A DNA stretch of 64,000 nt from the NCBI RefSeq assembly GCF_013410665.1, contig NZ_JACCFM010000001.1, positions 62,001-126,000 of the forward strand, in the 5' to 3' direction. Source of the DNA: Leifsonia psychrotolerans. Lineage in GTDB: Bacteria > Actinomycetota > Actinomycetes > Actinomycetales > Microbacteriaceae. The translations under genes were made by a program, and so were the position numbers. Positions 59,391 through 64,000 of this stretch are shown in pieces. Positions within the stretch are counted from its first letter, which is position 1. Each line of letters opens with the position of its first letter. The notes under the pieces are model-generated. The model was given only the letters and a program-made list of their open reading frames with translations, did not search any database and was not told where the DNA came from.

Positions 59391-60386
59391 ATGCATCAGC
59401 GAACCCTGGGCCGTACCGGCCGCACCGTTTCAGTTCTCGGCCTTGGCACGTGGCAGCTCGGCGCTGATTGGGGCAACGTGTCGGAGGCCGACGCGACGGC
59501 CGTGCTGGCGGCATCCGCTGATGCCGGTGTCACGTTCTTTGACACCGCCGATGTCTACGGCGACGGCCGCAGCGAGCAGATCATCGGTCGCTTCCTTCTG
59601 CAGGACGGCGCCGACCGGGGAATCACGGTGGCCACGAAGATGGGTCGTCGCGTCGACCAGTTGGCGCAGAACTACGTCCTTCACAACTTCCGTGACTGGA
59701 CCGACCGCTCCCGCCGCAACCTGGGCACCGACACGCTTGACCTGGTGCAGTTGCACTGCCCGCCGAGCGCCGTGATCGACTCTGATGAGGTCTATGACGC
59801 CCTCGACACACTGGTCGCCGACGGGGCGATCGCGAATTACGGGGTCAGCGTTGAAACCTGCGACCAGGCGCTCGCGGCCATCGCCCGTCCGGGAATCGCG
59901 TCGGTTCAGATCATTCTGAACGCCTTCCGGCTCAAGCCGCTCGACGCCGTGCTGCCCGCTGCCCGCGAGGCCGGCGTCGGAATCATCGCCCGGGTTCCTC
60001 TCTCCAGCGGTCTGCTGAGTGGGCGCTACACGCGCGAGACGGCGTTCGCCGCCGATGACCACCGCAGCTACAACCGTGACGGCAGCCACTTCGACGTCGG
60101 TGAGACGTTCTCGGGCGTCGACTACGACCTCGGCGTGCAGGCCGCCATTGAGTTCGCCGAGCTTGTCGCGCGGGAAAATTCCGCCATCACCCCCGCGCAG
60201 GCCGCTCTGGCCTGGGCCGCTCACCAGGAGGGGGTGAGCGCCGTGATCCCCGGTGCTCGCAACATCGCCCAGGCCCAGGCCAACGCTGTCGCCGGCACGC
60301 TCGACGCGTTCAGCGACGAGTTCAACGCCGGCGTGCGCGAAATCTACACCCGACTGCTCAGCGAGCAGGTTCATCCCCGGTGGTAG
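59391..60386 (+). CDS. Aldo/keto reductase
   Basis: 331 residues. The TIM-barrel NADPH oxidoreductase motifs are LGLGTWQLGADWG, FDTADVYGDGRSEQIIG (Asp and Tyr of the site), VATKMGRRVDQ (Lys), LVQLHCPPS (His) and the C-terminal VIPGARNIAQAQANAVAG coenzyme-binding end. It belongs to the AKR11/12-like bacterial group. The ATG follows TAGGCT by six bases (leaderless). It overlaps the following MFS gene by seven bases. Confidence 0.9.
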   Translation: MHQRTLGRTGRTVSVLGLGTWQLGADWGNVSEADATAVLAASADAGVTFFDTADVYGDGRSEQIIGRFLLQDGADRGITVATKMGRRVDQLAQNYVLHNFRDWTDRSRRNLGTDTLDLVQLHCPPSAVIDSDEVYDALDTLVADGAIANYGVSVETCDQALAAIARPGIASVQIILNAFRLKPLDAVLPAAREAGVGIIARVPLSSGLLSGRYTRETAFAADDHRSYNRDGSHFDVGETFSGVDYDLGVQAAIEFAELVARENSAITPAQAALAWAAHQEGVSAVIPGARNIAQAQANAVAGTLDAFSDEFNAGVREIYTRLLSEQVHPRW

Positions 60387-61651
60387 GGCGGGCTCGCTCG
60401 TCGAATCGGCTCGGGCCCGCATTCACCAACCTCTTCACCGCCAGTCTCGCCAGCAACCTGGGTGACGGCATCGCGCGCACGGCCGTGCCGCTGCTGGCCG
60501 CACGGCTCACCGATGACGCCCTCCTGATCAGCGGTGTCGCCGCCATGGCGATGCTGCCGTGGCTGTTCTGTGCCATTCCCGCCGGGATCCTGATCGACCG
60601 CATCGACCGCCGCCTGGCAATGGCTCTCGCCGAGATCGTGCGGGTCGCGCTGGCCGTCGCCCTGTGCGTTTTGGCAGCCACCAGCACGCTGACCATTGGT
60701 TGGCTCTACGCCATCATCTTCGTCTACGGCGCGTTCGAGACCCTCTATGACGGCGCGACACGCGCGGTCGTGCCGAGCCTCGTGAGAAAGATCGATCTGC
60801 CGCGAGCAAATTCGCGCATCGAGGCCGGCGAACTCGTGGTGCAGAACTTCCTCGCCGGTCCGTTGACATCGCTCTTGTTCGCCGTCTCGGTCCTCATCCC
60901 GCTCGGGGCGAATGCCGTGGCGTTCGCCGTGGCCGCGGTGCTGGCGATCCTGCTGCCGCGCGTCGCATCCGGTCGCCAACACGCCCTCGCGCGGGCAGAG
61001 CCGCAGATCGCCTGGTTCCGCCAGTTCGTTGACGGCTATCGCTTCATCGTGTCGAGCCGGATGCTCGTGGTGCTCTGGTCGGTGAGCACCATGACCGGCC
61101 TCGCCTATTCATTCGCCACGGCAAGCGTCGTGTTGTTCATCCTCCATTCGCTGCAGGTGCCGGAGGCCTGGTTCGGCATCTTCATGCTGAGCGGGGCGGT
61201 TGGCGGCATCATCGGTTCTGTGGTGGCGAACCGCCTCAAAAACCGCTGGGGCGCTGGCACCACGATGGCAGTCATGGGGGTCATCGGCGGTGTCACATTC
61301 GTTGCTCTCGGAGCCTGGCCCAATGTGTGGGCGGCCGCGGTCGTCTTCGCGATCTCGAGCGGGTCGTCGACGATCTGGAACATCTTGGTCATGTCGCTGC
61401 GTCAGAGCATCATTCCCGGCCACCTGCTCGGGCGGGTGCACGGAACCTGGCGCACGCTGCTCTGGGGCGTTATGCCACTCGGCAGCGTGCTCGGCGGTCT
61501 GGTCGGGCGCATCGACCTCGCGCTGCCGCTCATCATCGGGGGCCTCGCGGCGACGGCACTCTCGATCGTCTTTTTCGGCTTCTTCCGCCGTCTGCCGAAC
61601 GCCGAAGATATTCCAGACCCGAACGGCCCCGACGCACTCGTGACCCTCTAG
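60380..61651 (+). CDS. MFS transporter (MFS_3/enterobactin-exporter-like)
   Basis: 423 residues from a GTG at 60380 with about 11-12 hydrophobic helices: NLFTASLASNLGDGIARTAVPLLAARLTD in the first helix and loop, AIPAGILIDRIDRR (the MFS loop 2-3 motif), ETLYDGATRAVVPSLV. It resembles the MFS_3 (EntS-like) group exporting small molecules. Translation is coupled to the aldo/keto reductase by seven bases of overlap. The stop codon is 12 bp from the left end of the IS element. Confidence 0.85.
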   Translation: MVGRARSSNRLGPAFTNLFTASLASNLGDGIARTAVPLLAARLTDDALLISGVAAMAMLPWLFCAIPAGILIDRIDRRLAMALAEIVRVALAVALCVLAATSTLTIGWLYAIIFVYGAFETLYDGATRAVVPSLVRKIDLPRANSRIEAGELVVQNFLAGPLTSLLFAVSVLIPLGANAVAFAVAAVLAILLPRVASGRQHALARAEPQIAWFRQFVDGYRFIVSSRMLVVLWSVSTMTGLAYSFATASVVLFILHSLQVPEAWFGIFMLSGAVGGIIGSVVANRLKNRWGAGTTMAVMGVIGGVTFVALGAWPNVWAAAVVFAISSGSSTIWNILVMSLRQSIIPGHLLGRVHGTWRTLLWGVMPLGSVLGGLVGRIDLALPLIIGGLAATALSIVFFGFFRRLPNAEDIPDPNGPDALVTL

Positions 61652-61662
61652 CTGCCGCTTAG

Positions 61663-61680
61663 CCTCGATCCACCGCTCGA
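61663..61680 (+). repeat. Left terminal inverted repeat of the IS1380-type element
   Basis: CCTCGATCCACCGCTCGA, paired with the right end at 63301-63318. Confidence 0.88.
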
Positions 61681-61782
61681 GTTGAGGGTTTAGCGGCGCG
61701 TTAAACCGAGAATGCCTAACTGATCAGCGAAAATAGAGCTTGTCTAGAGTTCTGTTTCACCGAAAAGGAAGGCATCTCGTAG

Positions 61783-63174
61783 ATGCAACTTTCTCACACC
61801 TCCGCGGCGGTTTCAGCATCCTTCGACGAAACGAATCTCGTGTCGACGGCAGGGCTCGTCCCGGCGATGGCGTTGGCCGTGAAAACAGGGCTCGGCAACC
61901 TGGCCGATACGCACCTCACCTTGCCGGGGTACTTCGGCGCGAACGCGGGGTTGAAGGTCACTGCGCTGGTGGCCGGGATGGTCGCCGGCGCCGACTGCAT
62001 CGACGATATGGCGTTGCTTCGTCACGGTGGAATGAAGAAACTCTTCACTGGCGCCTACGCGCCCTCGACCCTGGGGTCGTTTCTGCGCGCATTCACGTTC
62101 GGGCACATCCGGCAGCTGGATGCTGTCGCGTCCCGTTGGCTGCGCCGCCTGGCCGAGACGGCCCCGATCGCGGCCGGCGTTGACGAGTACGCGCTCGTCG
62201 ACATCGACGACACCATCAAGGAAGTCCACGGCTACCAGAAGCAGGGCTCCGGTTACGGCTACTCCGGAGTGCGCGGCCTGAACGCCCTGCTGGGCATCCT
62301 CAGCACCGAAACCAGTGCGCCGATCATCGTCGGCTCACGGCTGCGCAAGGGCGCCGCGAACTCGGTGCGCGGCGCCGGGAAATTCGTCGCCGACCTCCTC
62401 GCGAACGTGACCCGGCTCCGCGGAAACGGCGCCACCGGGACGGTGCTGCTGCGGGCGGACTCGGCGTTCTACGCCCACACCGTCGTGGCCGCCGCCGGGC
62501 GGGCAGGCGCGAAAGTCTCGATCACGGCCCGGATGGATCCGGCGGTGAAGAAAGCGATCGGCACGATCGGCGAGGGCGCCTGGACGAGCATCGAGTACAC
62601 CGACGCGATCCGCGACGAACAGACCGGAACCTGGGTGTCGTCCGCGGAAGTCGCCGAAGTACCATTTATCGCGTTCGGTTCGAAGAAGAAAGCGGACCGC
62701 ATCGAGGGACGACTGGTCGTGCGGCGCATCCCCGAACTGAACAAGAAAGACCTCTCGCAGCCGACCCTGTTTGACACGCACCGTTTCCACGCGTTCTTCA
62801 CCACCAGCACCCTGGACACCGTCACCGCCGACAAAACCCATCGCGCTCACGCGATCATCGAACAAGTCAACGCAGACCTGAAAGACTCCGCGCTGGCACA
62901 CCTGCCCTCGGGAAAGTTCGCCGCAAACGCCGCCTGGCTGATCCTGGCCTGCATCGCTTTCAATCTCGCCCGCGCCATTGGTGCTCTCACCGGCACCGAT
63001 CTCGGGAAAGCGCGCAGCGGCACGATCCGCCGCAAACTCATCAGCGTTCCCGCCCGAATCTCAACCTCGGCCCGCCGACTCGTTCTACACCTGCCGAAGG
63101 ACTGGCCCTGGGAGAAACACTGGACCGCCGCATTCGCGGCAGCCTGCGGACCACCCGGACCCGCATCCATCTGA
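61783..63174 (+). CDS. IS1380-family transposase
   Basis: 463 residues. The DDE-type transposase fold shows its acidic residues in LVDIDDTIKEVHGYQKQG and LLRADSAFY, with NADLKDSALAHLPSGKF near the end; these are the marks of the IS1380 (DDE_Tnp_1_5) family, which moves by a cut-and-paste or copy process. The frame is unbroken. The first ATG is used; AAGGAAGG lies upstream. It lies inside the inverted repeats. Confidence 0.93.
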   Translation: MQLSHTSAAVSASFDETNLVSTAGLVPAMALAVKTGLGNLADTHLTLPGYFGANAGLKVTALVAGMVAGADCIDDMALLRHGGMKKLFTGAYAPSTLGSFLRAFTFGHIRQLDAVASRWLRRLAETAPIAAGVDEYALVDIDDTIKEVHGYQKQGSGYGYSGVRGLNALLGILSTETSAPIIVGSRLRKGAANSVRGAGKFVADLLANVTRLRGNGATGTVLLRADSAFYAHTVVAAAGRAGAKVSITARMDPAVKKAIGTIGEGAWTSIEYTDAIRDEQTGTWVSSAEVAEVPFIAFGSKKKADRIEGRLVVRRIPELNKKDLSQPTLFDTHRFHAFFTTSTLDTVTADKTHRAHAIIEQVNADLKDSALAHLPSGKFAANAAWLILACIAFNLARAIGALTGTDLGKARSGTIRRKLISVPARISTSARRLVLHLPKDWPWEKHWTAAFAAACGPPGPASI

Positions 63175-63300
63175 CCACCCAGCCAAACGGCGCAAGGACA
63201 ACGTGGAACATCACCGGCAGCGAGGCCGACGCGAAGCCATGCCCAGCCCCCAAAAACAGCTCAACTCAACGTGAAATCGGAAAATCCCTCACGCTCAAAG

Positions 63301-63318
63301 TCGACCGGTGGATTGAGG
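63301..63318 (-). repeat. Right terminal inverted repeat of the IS1380-type element
   Basis: Read on the minus strand as CCTCAATCCACCGGTCGA, followed outside by the target duplication CTTAG (63319-63323). Confidence 0.88.
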
Positions 63319-63319
63319 C

Positions 63320-64000
63320 TTAGTCGACGTCGTCGGGGTTCTTGCCCGTGCGTTCGCCCGCATCGAGGTGGGCGATGCTCGCCAGATCTGCGGCATCCAG
63401 GGTGAAGTCGAAGACGTCGAAGTTCTCACGGATCCGAGAGGGAGTCGACGACTTCGGAATGACAACGTTGCCGAGCTGCAGGTGCCAGCGAATTACGACC
63501 TGCGCGGCAGATTTGCCGTACCGTGCGCCGATGGCCTCCACAGTCGGGTCGCCGATTGCCCGGCCGCGGGCCAGCGGTGACCACGCCTCGGTGCGGATGC
63601 CGTAGATCGCGTCGTACGCGCGCACGTCGTTCTGCGCGAGCCACGGATGCAACTCGACCTGGTTGATCGCCGGAACAATGTCGGTTTCGGCCAGCAACCG
63701 GTCGAGATGGTGGGGGTGAAAGTTGGAGACCCCGATGGACCGCACCCGTCCGTCGGCCTGCAACTTCTCGAGGGCACGATAGGCATCGATGTAACGGTTC
63801 TGTCGGGGCGCCGGCCAGTGGATGAGGTACAGATCGACGTAATCGAGGCCCAGCTTGGTCAGACTCTCGTCGAATGCGCGCTGCGTTTCGTCGTAGCCGT
63901 GGCGGTCGTTCCAGACCTTGGTGGTCACGAACAGCTCGGTGCGCGGCACACCTGACCGGGCGATGCCCGCGCCCACACCACTCTCGTTGTCGTAGAGGGC
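63320..64000 (-). CDS. Aldo/keto reductase (partial, N-terminus outside window)
   Basis: The frame stays open to the window end; at least 226 residues from the C-terminus are seen. ELFVTTKVWNDRHGYDET (Lys), VDLYLIHWPAP (His), VRSIGVSNF, INQVELHPWLAQ and the end VIPKSSTPSRIRENFDVFDF match the AKR5 2,5-diketo-gluconate-reductase-like group. The active-site Asp and Tyr lie in the missing part. The stop codon TAA is formed by the CTTAG duplicated by the adjacent IS insertion, so the C-terminus (GKNPDDVD) is unchanged. Confidence 0.9.
   Translation of the reverse strand, partial: ALYDNESGVGAGIARSGVPRTELFVTTKVWNDRHGYDETQRAFDESLTKLGLDYVDLYLIHWPAPRQNRYIDAYRALEKLQADGRVRSIGVSNFHPHHLDRLLAETDIVPAINQVELHPWLAQNDVRAYDAIYGIRTEAWSPLARGRAIGDPTVEAIGARYGKSAAQVVIRWHLQLGNVVIPKSSTPSRIRENFDVFDFTLDAADLASIAHLDAGERTGKNPDDVD

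Larger units (their letters stand above)
61663..63318 (+). mobile_element. IS1380-family insertion sequence, complete
   Basis: 1656 bp bounded by imperfect inverted repeats CCTCGATCCACCGCTCGA (61663-61680) and, on the other strand, CCTCAATCCACCGGTCGA (63318-63301), 16 of 18 alike. It has a full-length transposase and is flanked by CTTAG at 61658-61662 and 63319-63323, a 5-bp target duplication, which shows a recent and complete insertion. Confidence 0.93.

Overview
The window looks like a chromosome segment of a high-GC actinobacterium, most likely a member of the Microbacteriaceae. The basis is codon use, genes that start without a leader behind a TANNNT box, paired DUF222/HNH genes of the 13E12 type, 'GATCTCGAC-AGCTCGATCAGCGG' repeats, and a diaminopimelate dehydrogenase. 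The genus cannot be told from sequence alone.

Positions 1-6.9 kb hold part of an integrative or conjugative element read mostly on the minus strand. It has a replication-relaxation protein (cut by the window edge), a VirD4/TraG-like coupling ATPase, a frameshifted MT-A70 methyltransferase, small membrane and accessory proteins, an unknown 323-residue protein and a ribbon-helix-helix regulator. Three of its promoters carry the same upstream motif. Positions 7.1-18.3 kb are one tightly coupled six-gene operon, visibly less GC-rich: type I restriction-modification hsdM-hsdS-hsdR, a YgjP-like zinc peptidase, an unknown protein with a HEPN-like R-x4-H motif, and a large PHP-plus-ABC-type ATPase resembling the TrlF family. 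This is the best candidate for a novel defence module. A lone HTH protein lies between it and ordinary chromosomal genes.

From 18.9 to 38.4 kb the genes are core or accessory chromosome: a SIMPL protein, copZ-copA behind a CsoR-like operator, an amidohydrolase, CorA, a large helicase-like protein that has lost its ATPase residues, MscL, an FmdB zinc ribbon, divergent 5-formyltetrahydrofolate cyclo-ligase and galU, a GNAT enzyme, tRNA-Ala(CGC), a TetR regulator facing an LAxTG cell-wall protein, and an Fe(II)/2-oxoglutarate oxygenase.

From 39.1 to 57.5 kb two nearly identical DUF222-HNH genes in opposite orientation, each with repeats upstream, enclose a divergent NHEJ pair (ligD and ku), ddh, murQ, a small SOS-box gene, an MFS exporter coupled to a PLP decarboxylase, an AlaX-like editing protein, a 40-residue Lys-rich protein, a ThrE-like exporter and an acyl-CoA dehydrogenase. 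After 58 kb come a CsbD-like stress peptide, a hydrolase, an aldo/keto reductase, an MFS permease, an intact IS1380-family element with a 5-bp target duplication, and a second aldo/keto reductase cut by the window end.
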